The translations under genes and the position numbers were made by a program. From positions 1,550,001 to 1,614,000 of the forward strand of contig NZ_CP048031.1 of NCBI RefSeq assembly GCF_010092445.1: a DNA stretch of 64,000 bases, given 5' to 3'. Under the pieces are notes generated by a model. The model was not told the origin of the DNA, searched no databases, and saw nothing but the letters and a program-made list of their open reading frames with translations. The DNA is from Shewanella sp. Arc9-LZ (GTDB taxonomy: Bacteria > Pseudomonadota > Gammaproteobacteria > Enterobacterales > Shewanellaceae). Below are positions 1 through 11,600 of this stretch, in pieces (within the stretch, counting starts at the first letter, position 1; each line of letters opens with the position of its first letter).

Positions 1-3000
1 CACCAATAAATAATCTGTGGTCGGTAAGCGAACTCGGCGCGAGTAACTGTCGATAATGGCGTAATCTGAGCCAAATACTTTAGCGATATCGCCTTCGGCA
101 TATTCAACTAAATCAGCGTAATTCCAAATACACGGTTTATTCGCTGGAATAGGTGCAGTGTAAGCGGGCACACAAGCATGATTAGGTTGGATTAACCTGG
201 CAGGGCTAATGGTTTCACTCTTAACCGCGGTTTGTACTGCAGCATGAACCGCATAAGTATTAGCAGCCGGAGACGCGACTTGAGTCGCAGTTGTCTGATG
301 GCTAAAACCAGCCAATTGAGATCGTAATAAACTGTCGGCTACTTTCAAGCCTGCATCTCGGCTGGCCAAATAAGCTAAATGCGCTTGTTGTGCTAACCAC
401 TGATTTTGTTGAAATGCCGTTAAATGTGCAGGTGGAATAGCATGATTTGTCATACTGGCAACCCTTGGTTGCTTTGGAATTGTTTTATCGGGGATATTTT
501 CTGACATAAGAGGCTCGGCGATATTCTCGCTATTATTGACGCTAAGAGGGCTATTATCACGAATAGTTGGTTGCTTACTTTCAATGGTGTTGACCACCGT
601 TGGGGCGATATCAGCACATTGATTGATAATACTGTCGAGCGCATCAAGTGGGCTGTCGATAATGTGTTGGTAAATATCGCGACCACCTAAACTGACTTGT
701 TTAATTAAGCTTAACTTACTGCCCGTAGCCAGTTGTTGAGTTAAATTATTGCCCAGTCTAGCGTGCAATGCGTGTTGTTGCGCCGCAGAAACAGACAGAT
801 TAACTTGTGAGTATTGATTGTCGCTGCTGGTGAATACACTGGCATTGATAGACGGTTTATCGATGTGACGAGTTTGCACTAAACCGTGCAGCAAACTGGC
901 CATGCCAGAAGCAGCAAATGTATGACCGAGAATATCATGAGCTTTACTCAATAACGGCGCTGAGCTGACCGCGATTGCAGCATCAGTTAATTCTTGGGCA
1001 AACTGTTGGCCTTGAGTTGTTAATATACATTCAGGTGATTGGTTTAACTCAACAACATCTGCTGATAATTCGGCTGGTAATTGTGTTGGTAATTGTGACA
1101 ATGGCGTAAAGTTAACGCTGTCGATACTGGCATAGCTGTCAAGCTGAGTGTGTGCTGCATTGGTTTGTTGCAGCACGAGTGCGCCAGCCCCTTCACCCAC
1201 TAACCAATCTGTTGAACTTAATCCTTTGGCGTTAAGTTTTGCGGTATTGAACAACATATTTTCAATGCTGCCAGACAGGTCTACAGCGGCAATAATGATT
1301 GCATCTAATGGCTCTTGTAACGAGCCTAACGCAAACAAGTTTTGCGCCACATCGATACAGCGGTTAACTGATTGCTCGCCTGCAGAAATGGTAAATGCCG
1401 GGCCGTTGAAATCCCATAATGAGGCTATCCGTGACGCCATAATATTACCAATAAAGCTGGTGTACTGGTTAAGCTTAGCGGCGTCGAGCACACTGTCCAT
1501 CGCAATGGTTTCAAGGCTGTCATATTCCGCTGTAGATAATTGAATACCTTGAGCGTTAAGGCTTTGAGCTATTTGGCTATGTAAGTTAACTCGACCGCGG
1601 AATTGATGAAGTTCGAGTTCGGTTTCCATGGCGACTAATACCGCGACTTTACTGCCTGGTGTTAGCTTGGCATCGGCGATAGCTTCATCGGCAACTTTGA
1701 TCAACAGTAGTTGTTGCGATATTAAGCGATCATCTTCATTGGGTGGCACTTTAAACCGCAAGAAATCAAAATCGAATTGATCGATATACGCGCCTTGTGG
1801 TACTTCAGTGATGCCATATTGGGCTAATAGTTCAGGATGTTTGTCTAAGCCTTTCCAGCGCTGAGTGGGTAGCGGGCTAAAGATGGCTTGTTTGGCGATG
1901 ATTTTTTTCGCCAGTGCATCAATACTGCTGCATTGACCAAAATGCGCAGCCATGCCGGTAATGTGCATCGGCGTTTCTGCATCAACTAACGCTGTGCTGC
2001 GAGTTTGGGCGTTATTGTTTTGAGTATTATTCAGAGGGCTGTGTGTCACTGTTTTAGCTTTAGCTTGGTACGACTCGAGTAATAAATGGGCGTTACAACC
2101 GCCAAAACCAAATACTGATACGCCAGCATGGCGGGCTTTATTGCCTACTTTATCGGGCCAAGGTAGCACAGCATTTGGCAAAGTCGCTTGGCCAAATAAG
2201 CCATTAGGTGAGGCGATAGGGGCACTGATATTAATACTCGGTGGCAACACGCCTTCACGCATCGCAAAAATCATTTTCATGATCCCAGGCATGCCTGCTG
2301 CGGTGAGTAAATGGCCTAAATTGGATTTTGCGGAACCAATTAATGGCGTGGCGCTACCTTGAAGTTTATCTTCAAAAAAACGTTCCATCGAGGTTAATTC
2401 AACTTTGTCGCCTAATGGTGTCCCCGTAGCATGACATTCAATCACTTCAATGCTGGCAGGGGTTATGCTTGGGTCGATTGCGGCGGCATCACGATAAGCG
2501 CGCTCGAATGCTTGCACTTGGCCTTTGCTGTTTGGGCTTAACACAAACTGGCCTTTACCATCGTTCGACAAGCCAATGCCACTGACCAAAGCGTAAATAT
2601 GGTCGCCATCACGCTCGGCATCTTCAAGGCGTTTGAGCACTAATACCCCTGCACCTTCACCAGCGAACAAACCTTTACTGTTACTATCAAATGGGGCGGA
2701 AATACCGTGGTCTGGGTAAGCATGAAATATCGAAAAGCCCATATTGATAAAAAACGGATCTGCTCCCGACACCGCGCCAGCCAGCATCATGTCTGCTTTG
2801 CCGGTATGCAAGTAGTCGCAGGCCAATTTTAATGCGTAAACCGAACTGGCACAGGCGGCATCTAAACTTAGCTGCGTACCACCTAATCCCAAAGCATCTG
2901 CAACAATTTTAGAGGCGTTATGGGCAATGGCACCATTACGTAAGTTAACCGTTTTAGGCGCTACATTATTATTGTTATTGGCATTTTCTGCGGTATTGTT

Positions 3001-3510
3001 TTGCGATGCTTGATTAAACGATTGCAGATTAAAGTTTGGCTGCTGGAGTTTAATCTGTAAGGCTTTTTCGACCGCGCTGTGATAGAGCGGTACAAATAAC
3101 TCGTTAGACTTGGCTGTAGGGAACGATAAAGTGCCCATGACAATGCCGGTGCGTTGCAGCACGTTATTGCTAAGGTCTATACCCGCGTCGGTTAACGCAT
3201 TTCGCGCGGTGTCGGTTGCCCACAAGAAACTGTCATCCAAACCAGTAAATGCGTCGGGCTCAATACGATACCCTTGAGGGTTAAATTGAAAGTCTTGAAT
3301 GTAGCCGCCTTTATCACAATAAAAACGGTCTGATTCGCCTTGTACACCCAAGTAGTCACTCGGTGAAGCATTGAGTTTGCTCGCACTGATTTGGCTGCGC
3401 GAATCTTTTTTGTCTAATAAGTTTTGCCAAAATTTAGCCGGAGTATCCGCGTCGGGATACTGATTGGCTAAACCGACAATGGCGATTTTAGGGGTGGCTT
3501 GAGAACTCAA
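1..3510 (-). CDS. pfaC: Omega-3 polyunsaturated fatty acid synthase subunit PfaC (3' end cut by window edge)
   Basis: PfaC is a cytoplasmic subunit of the anaerobic polyketide-type EPA synthase; it carries chain-elongating ketosynthase and dehydratase activities. I translated 1170 codons open to the left edge. The N-terminal KS domain has the triad Cys220 (in DAACASS), His360 (in HATGTPLGD) and His400 (in NLGHLL). The second KS-like domain is a chain-length factor: around residue 712 the cysteine nucleophile is replaced (GEQS). A linker follows, and the window ends at about the start of the first FabA-like dehydratase domain (RRVRLPTTDYLLV). The start is TTG at 3510, overlapping the pfaB TGA by two bases; no ATG fits. 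The second DH, the stop codon and pfaD should lie beyond the left edge. Family assignment is firm; only the length is incomplete. Confidence 0.96.
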   Translation of the reverse strand, partial: MSSQATPKIAIVGLANQYPDADTPAKFWQNLLDKKDSRSQISASKLNASPSDYLGVQGESDRFYCDKGGYIQDFQFNPQGYRIEPDAFTGLDDSFLWATDTARNALTDAGIDLSNNVLQRTGIVMGTLSFPTAKSNELFVPLYHSAVEKALQIKLQQPNFNLQSFNQASQNNTAENANNNNNVAPKTVNLRNGAIAHNASKIVADALGLGGTQLSLDAACASSVYALKLACDYLHTGKADMMLAGAVSGADPFFINMGFSIFHAYPDHGISAPFDSNSKGLFAGEGAGVLVLKRLEDAERDGDHIYALVSGIGLSNDGKGQFVLSPNSKGQVQAFERAYRDAAAIDPSITPASIEVIECHATGTPLGDKVELTSMERFFEDKLQGSATPLIGSAKSNLGHLLTAAGMPGIMKMIFAMREGVLPPSINISAPIASPNGLFGQATLPNAVLPWPDKVGNKARHAGVSVFGFGGCNAHLLLESYQAKAKTVTHSPLNNTQNNNAQTRSTALVDAETPMHITGMAAHFGQCSSIDALAKKIIAKQAIFSPLPTQRWKGLDKHPELLAQYGITEVPQGAYIDQFDFDFLRFKVPPNEDDRLISQQLLLIKVADEAIADAKLTPGSKVAVLVAMETELELHQFRGRVNLHSQIAQSLNAQGIQLSTAEYDSLETIAMDSVLDAAKLNQYTSFIGNIMASRIASLWDFNGPAFTISAGEQSVNRCIDVAQNLFALGSLQEPLDAIIIAAVDLSGSIENMLFNTAKLNAKGLSSTDWLVGEGAGALVLQQTNAAHTQLDSYASIDSVNFTPLSQLPTQLPAELSADVVELNQSPECILTTQGQQFAQELTDAAIAVSSAPLLSKAHDILGHTFAASGMASLLHGLVQTRHIDKPSINASVFTSSDNQYSQVNLSVSAAQQHALHARLGNNLTQQLATGSKLSLIKQVSLGGRDIYQHIIDSPLDALDSIINQCADIAPTVVNTIESKQPTIRDNSPLSVNNSENIAEPLMSENIPDKTIPKQPRVASMTNHAIPPAHLTAFQQNQWLAQQAHLAYLASRDAGLKVADSLLRSQLAGFSHQTTATQVASPAANTYAVHAAVQTAVKSETISPARLIQPNHACVPAYTAPIPANKPCIWNYADLVEYAEGDIAKVFGSDYAIIDSYSRRVRLPTTDYLLV

Positions 3511-5600
3511 TGAGGTTCTCCTTCTAATGATGTTTCACTGCAACGAGACAGTGGTGAGCCGCCGGCTATTGCCGTCTGCTGAGATAATGAGTTAATTGCA
3601 TCGTCAAGGCTGCGAAAAAAGGGCGTTAATGACATCGGCACGCGATGCGCCATTAATTGTCCCAAACACTTGAGTAAACTGCTGACATCGTCGCCGCCCT
3701 TGGCATTAACAGCAATCGCCATCGCTGGGGACGTGTTACCACTCTGAGCATTGATTTTGTCTATTAAGGTGGTGGTTTGCCTATCGGCTCCGACTTCTAC
3801 AAATAATCGGCAGCCTTGCTCTCGAGCATTGTGGATTAACTGAGTAAAATCCAACTGATGACAGAAAGTATCGGCAATCGATTGTGCAATAGCGTGCGAG
3901 TCTAGCGTGACAGGTGCTGTTTGAGCCGCCGAGATAAACTGCAATTGCTTGGGTAAATTTTCCAGCAGCGGTTGCTGATAAAACTGGCGTACATCGTCGA
4001 CAATATTTAGCGCGGCTGGCGTATGCATTGCGGTAATTCGATTGGCTGTAATACCACGTTTACCTGCTTGCTTTAACAATGCTTTACAACTGGATTCACA
4101 ACCTGCGATAACACAGGTATCACCTTGAATAATGGCAATATAAACGCGTGGATAATCCGTTAAATGGGGCGTGAGTTCATCAATACTGGCTCGAGTCACA
4201 AAGCTGTTCCAGACAATGGGTTCGTCATCGGTTAATTGCCATTGCTGGCGAACACAGCGAAGCTCTCCAGAAATATCTTGGGTAAAGATACTGCTGTTTT
4301 GGGTTGCTTCAATCATAGTGTGTGGCGCTTGCCATACATCTAAACTCGCCCACATGGCCGCCTCACCCATGGAGTAACCTAAGGCAAACCTGGGCTCAAT
4401 GGCAAACTCTTGCTGCAACAGCTTGGTTAAAATATAACTGGCGCCAACACCGGCAATGGCTAATTGGCTTAAGCTCATCTGTGTGGCACGGTTTTTATCT
4501 GCCGCGTAAATAAACTCTGTTTGTAACATCGACTGCATGTCACCTTGGCTTTCGAGTTCGGCATACACATTGGGGAACACTAATCCCATTTGACTGAGCA
4601 TGTTTGGATACACAGTACCGACGCCGGGATAGACAAAACTCAAGCCATGATCACCAAGCGGTGCAGAATAGAAGCAACTGCCAGCTGGGGTTTTATATTC
4701 TATCGGCGGCTTATCGCTAACGTCAGGCTCTAGATGAGTCGACATCATTGCCAACATCGCACTAACTTCTACGATTAATCCGCTACGATCCTGCGCCATT
4801 AACACTAAGGCTAGGGGTGCATCAGTTTGATAATCGGCCAATGTACTTTTGATAAGTGTAAGTAAGCTTAAATCGTCTGTCGCTGAATTGACCTGTGCAG
4901 AAAAAGCCATTAGCTTAGTGTGCAATTGTGCCAATGAAGTGGCACACAGTGGCAGCCATAAACGTTGGGGATTAACCAGTTGCTTTGAGGCGACTAATGC
5001 ACGTCCTTGGGTCAAGATCATTGCCTGAACATCGTCGCCAGTTTGGTAACATAAGGCTGCAACCCGACTTTGGTGAAGTGGGCTAAACCAATACTGACTG
5101 TTGACCTTGTCCTGTGTTGGTATACAACGACTGGCGATAGACTCTACTAGGGTAACCATTGCTGCTAATGCGTTTTGTGCATTGTTAGCCGTATTGGTTT
5201 TTGCATTGCTATCTAGCGCGACAATCTGCGGTTGAGTATGTAAACGTTTTGCATGGCTTAGCGCCAGTGTTATTGCTTCAGCCTGATTGCTACCAAGTGC
5301 AACACCATTGAGATAAGCGTGCGCATGAACGCCATGTTTCGCAGCAAGTAGCCCCGGCATTATCCACAACCGATCGGCAAGATTGATCATTTCATCTGCA
5401 GTGGATGATAGCCGCTCTATGCTGTGTAATAACGCCAGTTCAAAACCGTCGCTATGCTGAGTATCAATTGCAACCTTGTGCTCATTAACCGAGTTGATAT
5501 TGGGTTTGCTGAGCAACAAAGCCAAGCGCATTGGCTTGGTTTGTTGCTGCAAAATACGCTCACTAATGGATTTTAGCGGCATGTTATCTGTGGCTGTCAC
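3507..5600 (-). CDS. pfaB: Omega-3 polyunsaturated fatty acid synthase subunit PfaB (acyltransferase)
   Basis: PfaB carries the second acyltransferase of the EPA synthase and is known to influence the final product (EPA versus DHA). The 697-aa protein has a poorly conserved N-terminal half resembling a decayed ketosynthase, then an AT domain at about residues 310-620. The nucleophile motif GYSMGE is at 408-413 (Ser410), with a likely catalytic His526 in MHTPAA. The start is GTG at 5600, sharing a 4-base GTGA overlap with the pfaA stop, which suggests translational coupling; an ATG seven codons in is the alternative. It ends by overlapping the TTG start of pfaC. Gene order A-B-C is the classic Shewanella arrangement. 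Confidence 0.96.
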   Translation of the reverse strand: MTATDNMPLKSISERILQQQTKPMRLALLLSKPNINSVNEHKVAIDTQHSDGFELALLHSIERLSSTADEMINLADRLWIMPGLLAAKHGVHAHAYLNGVALGSNQAEAITLALSHAKRLHTQPQIVALDSNAKTNTANNAQNALAAMVTLVESIASRCIPTQDKVNSQYWFSPLHQSRVAALCYQTGDDVQAMILTQGRALVASKQLVNPQRLWLPLCATSLAQLHTKLMAFSAQVNSATDDLSLLTLIKSTLADYQTDAPLALVLMAQDRSGLIVEVSAMLAMMSTHLEPDVSDKPPIEYKTPAGSCFYSAPLGDHGLSFVYPGVGTVYPNMLSQMGLVFPNVYAELESQGDMQSMLQTEFIYAADKNRATQMSLSQLAIAGVGASYILTKLLQQEFAIEPRFALGYSMGEAAMWASLDVWQAPHTMIEATQNSSIFTQDISGELRCVRQQWQLTDDEPIVWNSFVTRASIDELTPHLTDYPRVYIAIIQGDTCVIAGCESSCKALLKQAGKRGITANRITAMHTPAALNIVDDVRQFYQQPLLENLPKQLQFISAAQTAPVTLDSHAIAQSIADTFCHQLDFTQLIHNAREQGCRLFVEVGADRQTTTLIDKINAQSGNTSPAMAIAVNAKGGDDVSSLLKCLGQLMAHRVPMSLTPFFRSLDDAINSLSQQTAIAGGSPLSRCSETSLEGEPH

Positions 5601-8600
5601 ACTGTGTCCTTGTGTGATAGTTCTGCAGAAGCTTGATGTGGAATAAATGCCCCATTCAAACTCTTACTAATGGTTACTTTAGCATTGAGCATTTGGCAAC
5701 TCAGGCGGCCGTCTTGATGATATAAACTCACGTTAGCCACGAGCATTCTGCCGCTGTGCTTAACTACATCAAGTTGAATATAACCTTTATCACCATTTGC
5801 AAATGGCCAAGCAGTAACACACTCACCGGTTGATGCCGGTAAACTTGCGGCATCGTATTTCAGTCTTGCCCATACCAGCATGGCTTGTAGTAGCAAATCT
5901 TCAGCGAAAACTTGGCTACCACCTAATACCGATGACGGGATAAAACCTTGGCAGTCTGCGGCATTAATCTGCGGCAATTGCACTCGGCACAGTAGCTGAG
6001 CATCATCAAATGCCAACACTTGAGCAATACCTTGCAAACGTGGGCCATGAAATAAGGTTCCGTTTTGGTATAGCTCGGCCCCTGAGAACAATGGCGTCAT
6101 GTTAGCCCAATGAGCCAAACTACTGTCGCTAACAGTCGGTTTAGCAACATCAGCTGCCAATATCACATGATTGATCACCAATTGAGCTTGGTATTGCGGT
6201 TTCATGGCTGCGCTTGGATCGTTTACCAAACGAGAGGAGATCAGCGCGCTGAGCCCTGCGTCAGTTTGCGTTAGTGCCAGTTGCAACAAATGTGGCTCAT
6301 TGGTGTCAAAAATAACCCCTTTAAGCAATTTGTATTCAGCAATACTGACAGGCACATGACATAAGGTTTCTGCCGCATCACGCATCCATTGCATGGCGCA
6401 TACCGTCGGTAATACCGGATTACCAGCAATGCAATGGTCGCTGACAAAAGGCATTTCAGCCGGGGTTAATACTCGAGTCACCGTCTGACTGATAATATCA
6501 GCAGCCGATGTCTTAGTCGTAACTGTCTTAGTCGTAACTGCGTTAGCCGTAAATGCTTTAGTCACAAGTGTATTAGTAGCAAATGTCAGCGAACCCTTGG
6601 CAATAAGCAAAGCGTCCGCATTAAGCTTTTTTACAGCGTTGTCCTGCTCTGATGAACCTTGCATATCAGAGCCAATAAGCAGTTGTGCTCCTTGTGGGCT
6701 TAATAAACTGTGAGCAAATAGCTCGGCACCCGCTTGTAGCGGAATAACGTAAACGCCACGTTCAACAAACATTTTCTTTAATGCTGAACTGACCATACCG
6801 CCATCCCAAGGGCCCCAATTAAAACTCATTACTTTAGCTTGCGGTAAGGTGTGCGCTAGTTTCAGTGCGGTTTTATTAAGGATTTCATTCGACATAGCGT
6901 AATCACTCTGTCCGGTATTACCGTAAAAACCGGCCGCCGATGAAAACAGTGCAATCAGCTTAATCTGTTGTGGGTCGAGTGCATTAATAATGCTGGCAAG
7001 CCCAGTTACTTTAGTGTGGTATACGCGGTTAAGTTCATCCAAGGTTTTATCTTGAATGTGCTTATCGGCTAATACGCCAGCACCGTGAATAACCCCATTA
7101 ATGGTTAATGAGCCACCCTTGGCATTAGTCAGACTTTTAAGACTGGCAGCTACTGCTTTGGCGTCGCTGACATCCATCGAGACATACTGAGCACTGGCAC
7201 CAACTTTACTGAAAGCGCTTAACGCAGCATCGATTTCTAGGCTACTGCTGATTGGCCACACGAGTGCATCAATCTGTTTTGGCGTTGGTTTATTGCCTTG
7301 AGATTGAATATAAGCGATGGCGGCGACTTTTAATTCTGAAGCTTGTTTGCCTTGTGCCCATGCCGGTAAGTCGCTACCAAAATGTTGGCTACGACCTGCT
7401 AACACAAAATGTGATTGGCATTGACTGGCTAAGGTGAGGGCGCATTCAAACGTTACGCCTTTTGCACCGCCGGTGACCAAAATAGTGTCATTTTTGTTTA
7501 GGCTTGCTGGTGCAAACTGTTCGCTAGCGTTGCCGGCAACTAAGGTTACTCGACCTTGATTACTGATCCCCACTTCATTAATGCGGTCCGCGCTAGCATT
7601 GGCACCATTGATATCAAATAACTCAGCAACGATGGCATCGGCAAAGTTTGCTGTATCAATGTTGTTGGCAATGTCTAATGCGCGGCAAAACACCTGAGGC
7701 CATTCATGGCTTAGGGTTTTGCTTAGACCAGATAAGGCTGCTTGGTTAAGCTCTGCTGTTGCTAGCTGAGTATTATCAAGATAACCAAATCCGCCGTCTA
7801 AACGGCTCACGGTAAAGTAGCATAAGCGCGAACCTTGAGCTGGTTTAGCAAATTCAGCATGAAGATGCTTAGCCCATAAAAACGCGTTGTCGACAGCGGC
7901 TTTTGCTGCAACAGTGCACGACATTAATTCGCTGCTGTTAGCGGTAGCTTGAGGCTGTAAATGAATAAAGCCTGCAATGGCATGTTCAGCGCCCAAATCG
8001 GCTTTAATATCGGCAATGACTTGTGCAATTTGGGCATCATCAATGCTGCTCAACGTATAGCTTTTAATATCGCTGCTTAATGGTGAATGTGCCACGCTAA
8101 TGGTTTGTGGGTTACGAATAACGGCGACGGTTAATCCCTTTGCATTTAGCTTTTCAGCCAGTAAACCTGCATTGTGGCCATCGTCTGTGATGACAATACA
8201 AGAGTCTGTTGAAAAGCAATCTACGAGTTTATCCGCCGCTGGTAACTTTTTTAGCGCTACCTCGCTGTGTGGCGGTAATGCCGCGGTGTTAACGTCAGCC
8301 TTGTTTGCAGTTGATGCTGGTGCGACCGACGCAATAGCGGTTGCTGCAGGCAATTTGGTTTGCATGTAGCTGACGATTTCACCTAAGGTGCGACATTCGG
8401 CTAAATCTTCTGGGTTCAGCTCAGGTAAGCCTGGTAGTTCGTCTTGCACTGTACCTAGAATTTCAACGCGTTTGATTGAGTCGATACCTAAATCGGCTTC
8501 CATGTCCATGCTCAGTTCAAGCATTTCAGCAGGGTAACCGGTTTTGTTGGCTACCACTGACATCATGGTGCTTAATACGGTATCAGCACTTAAGCCAGTT

Positions 8601-11600
8601 GTTGCAGGTGCAGATACTGGAGCCACAGTGTTAGTTGCAGGCAATTTTGTTTGCATATAACTGACGATTTCGCCCAAGGTACGACACTCGGCTAAATCTT
8701 CTGGGTTCAGTTCAGGCAAACTGGGTAGTTCGTCTTGCACTGTGCCTAGAATTTCAACACGTTTGATTGAGTCGATACCAAGGTCGGCTTCCATGTCCAT
8801 GCTCAGTTCAAGCATTTCTGCAGGGTAACCGGTTTTGTCGGCTACTACTGACATCATGGTGCTTAATACTGTATCAGCACTCAAGCCCGTTGTTGACGTT
8901 GCAGATACAGTTGCTACTGGAGCCGCAGTGCTGACTGCTGGCAGTTTAGTCTGCATGTAGCTGACGATTTCGCCCAAGGTACGACACTCGGCTAAATCTT
9001 CTGGGTTCAGTTCAGGTAAACCTGGTAGCTCGTCTTGCACTGTGCCGAGAATTTCAACGCGTTTAATTGAGTCGATACCAAGGTCTGCTTCCATGTCCAT
9101 GCCCAGTTCAAGCATTTCCGTTGGGTAACCAGTTTTATCGGCAACTACAGCTAACATGGTGCGTTGGACGTTTTCAGCGGTTAAGCCCGTTGCTGCCGGT
9201 GCAGCAGCATTTGCCGATGTTGATCCCGTTGACGCTACAGCAACCGAGTTGGCCGCTGGTAATTTGGTTTGCATGTAGCTAACGATTTCGCCCAAGGTGC
9301 GACACTCAGCTAAATCTTCAGGGCTCAGTTCAGGTAAGCCTGGAAGCTCATCTTGTACTGTGCCTAAAATTTCTACACGTTTGATTGAGTCAATACCAAG
9401 GTCTGCTTCCATGTCCATGCCAAGTTCAAGCATTTCAGTTGGGTAACCGGTTTTGTCGGCAACCACAGCGAGCATGGTGCGCTGAACGTTTTCAGCGGTT
9501 AAGCCCGTTGATGCTGGTGCTGCAGTAACTACCGATGTTGATCCTGTTGACGCTATAGTAGTTGTGTTTGCCGCAGGCAGTTTAGTTTGCATGTAGCTAA
9601 CGATTTCGCCCAGGGTGCGACACTCGGCTAAATCTTCTGGGCTCAGTTCTGGTAAACCTGGAAGCTCATCTTGGACTGTGCCGAGAATTTCTACCCGCTT
9701 GATTGAGTCAATACCAAGGTCTGCTTCCATGTCCATGCCAAGTTCAAGCATTTCTGTTGGGTAACCGGTTTTGTCTGCGACCACATTGAGCATAGTGTCT
9801 AACACTTGTTGCTGTGTTAGTCCGGCTGTTGGTGCAGAAACCGCTGCTGAGCTAACTTGCTGAGCCACAGGAGCTTGAACAGGTATACTGGCTGTCGGTT
9901 GAGGTTGAACCGCTTGAGCTGTTTGAGCGGTTTGAGCTGTTTGAACCTGAGCTGGAGCAACGGGAGCTACCACTGGCGAAGGTATTGCTGCTTGAGTTAT
10001 GTGGTTTGACTGCACAAACGCAGGCTGTACTGATGCAGCAGGTAGCGATACAGGTGCAGAAGCCGCCATTGGCATTGGTGTTTGCCCTTGCAACATGGCT
10101 AACGCAGTTTGGCTTGCTTGTGCTTGCAACGTTAAGAATTGAGTATGACTTTGCAATGTTTGTGCTTGATGCTGGTGGAACATCTCCATCGAACGTTGCA
10201 AGCTTTCTGGAATGGCTAATCCCGATGACGCCATTTGCGCTTGGGCTGTCATCAGGTGAGCAAACGTGTCGCCATATTGCTGTGGTATGGCTAAAAACTG
10301 CTGATGTAATTCAGCGGTTTGTTGTTGCGCAGCAAAAAATGCACCGATACTATCGGTCGACGCTGACACACTTGAGCTAACCGGTTGAGCTTTAGCGATA
10401 GGAGCTGTTGCCGTTAAAGGTGCCGCTGTTGCAGATGCTGGCGCTTGAGCTGGTGCGGATGTTGCTGGCACTTCAATATATTCAGTTTTAATGACTTCTT
10501 TTTCCACAATTCTTTCCACAACTTTCTCGACAGGCACTTCCACTGTCTGGCTGGTAACGGTGCCGGTTTGCAATGACTTTTGCATTTTGGCTTGAGTGGC
10601 CGGACTAATATAATTACTCGCGGTTAACTTAACGTTCATCGGTGACACTTTGGCAAGCTCAGCGATAGGCGCTTGGTAAGGATCAACCTCAGTTAATGCC
10701 ACCCCTAATACCGCAAGCTGACACGCTGCTTGGCGCAGTTGAGTGTCACTATTGCCTTTAGGATTTGGGTTCAAGCTCACTACACTGACTGATTCTGCTT
10801 TATTGCCTAGGGTAGCCTCCACCAATTTTTGGAGGATGTTTTTAGGGCCAAACTCAACAAATACTCGAGCACCCGCATCATACATGGCGTTTAGTTGCTC
10901 GCTAAAACGAACCGATTGCAACATATGTTCACTAAATGCTGCTTGGATTGCTTTTGGATCATTAGGATGTGCTTTACCTGTGCCATTGGCATAAAGGCTT
11001 AGTTTTGGCTTAGCAAATTTAATCTTATTGATTGCCGCAGCAAAAGGTTGTTGAGCATGGGCTACTAATAGAGTGTGGAACGCGCCAGAAACCGGCAGGG
11101 CGATTGCTTTAAAACCAAGTTCAGTAGTGATTGCTTGTGCCGCTAAGGTACATGACGCTGTTGGCCCTGCAATAACCAATTGGGTTGGTGCATTGTAATT
11201 AGCCACCTTGACGCCTTCAAATGCACTAATGCACTGTTCAAGCTTTTCAACACCGTTGTCAACAGATTGAGCGGGGATAATAATGGCGTACATTACCCCA
11301 GCGTCTTGATCTTTAGGTGTCGCCGCCATTGCTTGGCCACGAGCAAAGGCCAATTGATAATAATCAGCTTGGCTAATAACGCCTGCCGCACATAATGCTG
11401 ACAGTTCACCAAAACTATGGCCGGCAACCATATCAGCTTTAAAACCTGCTTGAGTCAATAATGCATATTGGCCCATGCTCACCGCACCAATAGCACTTTG
11501 GGCATTGGCGGTATTGGTTAATGCTGCCTGTTGCGCGGCAATATCTTCGGCTTCAAAAGCAGGATTTGGGTACATAATTTGCGATAGTGGTGTTTGTTTA

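Noticed and set aside
1148..1543. Plus-strand reading frame of 131 codons
   Set aside because: It lies opposite the pfaC chain-length-factor domain, has no ribosome-binding site or family resemblance, and is a shadow frame.
8370..9800. Regular direct repeats that could suggest a CRISPR-like or satellite array
   Set aside because: The repeats are in frame and encode acyl carrier domains with the LGIDSIKR motif; spacing and linkers are protein-coding.
9985..10380. Plus-strand reading frame of 131 codons
   Set aside because: It lies opposite the Ala/Gln-rich linker of pfaA and reflects low-complexity coding on the other strand.
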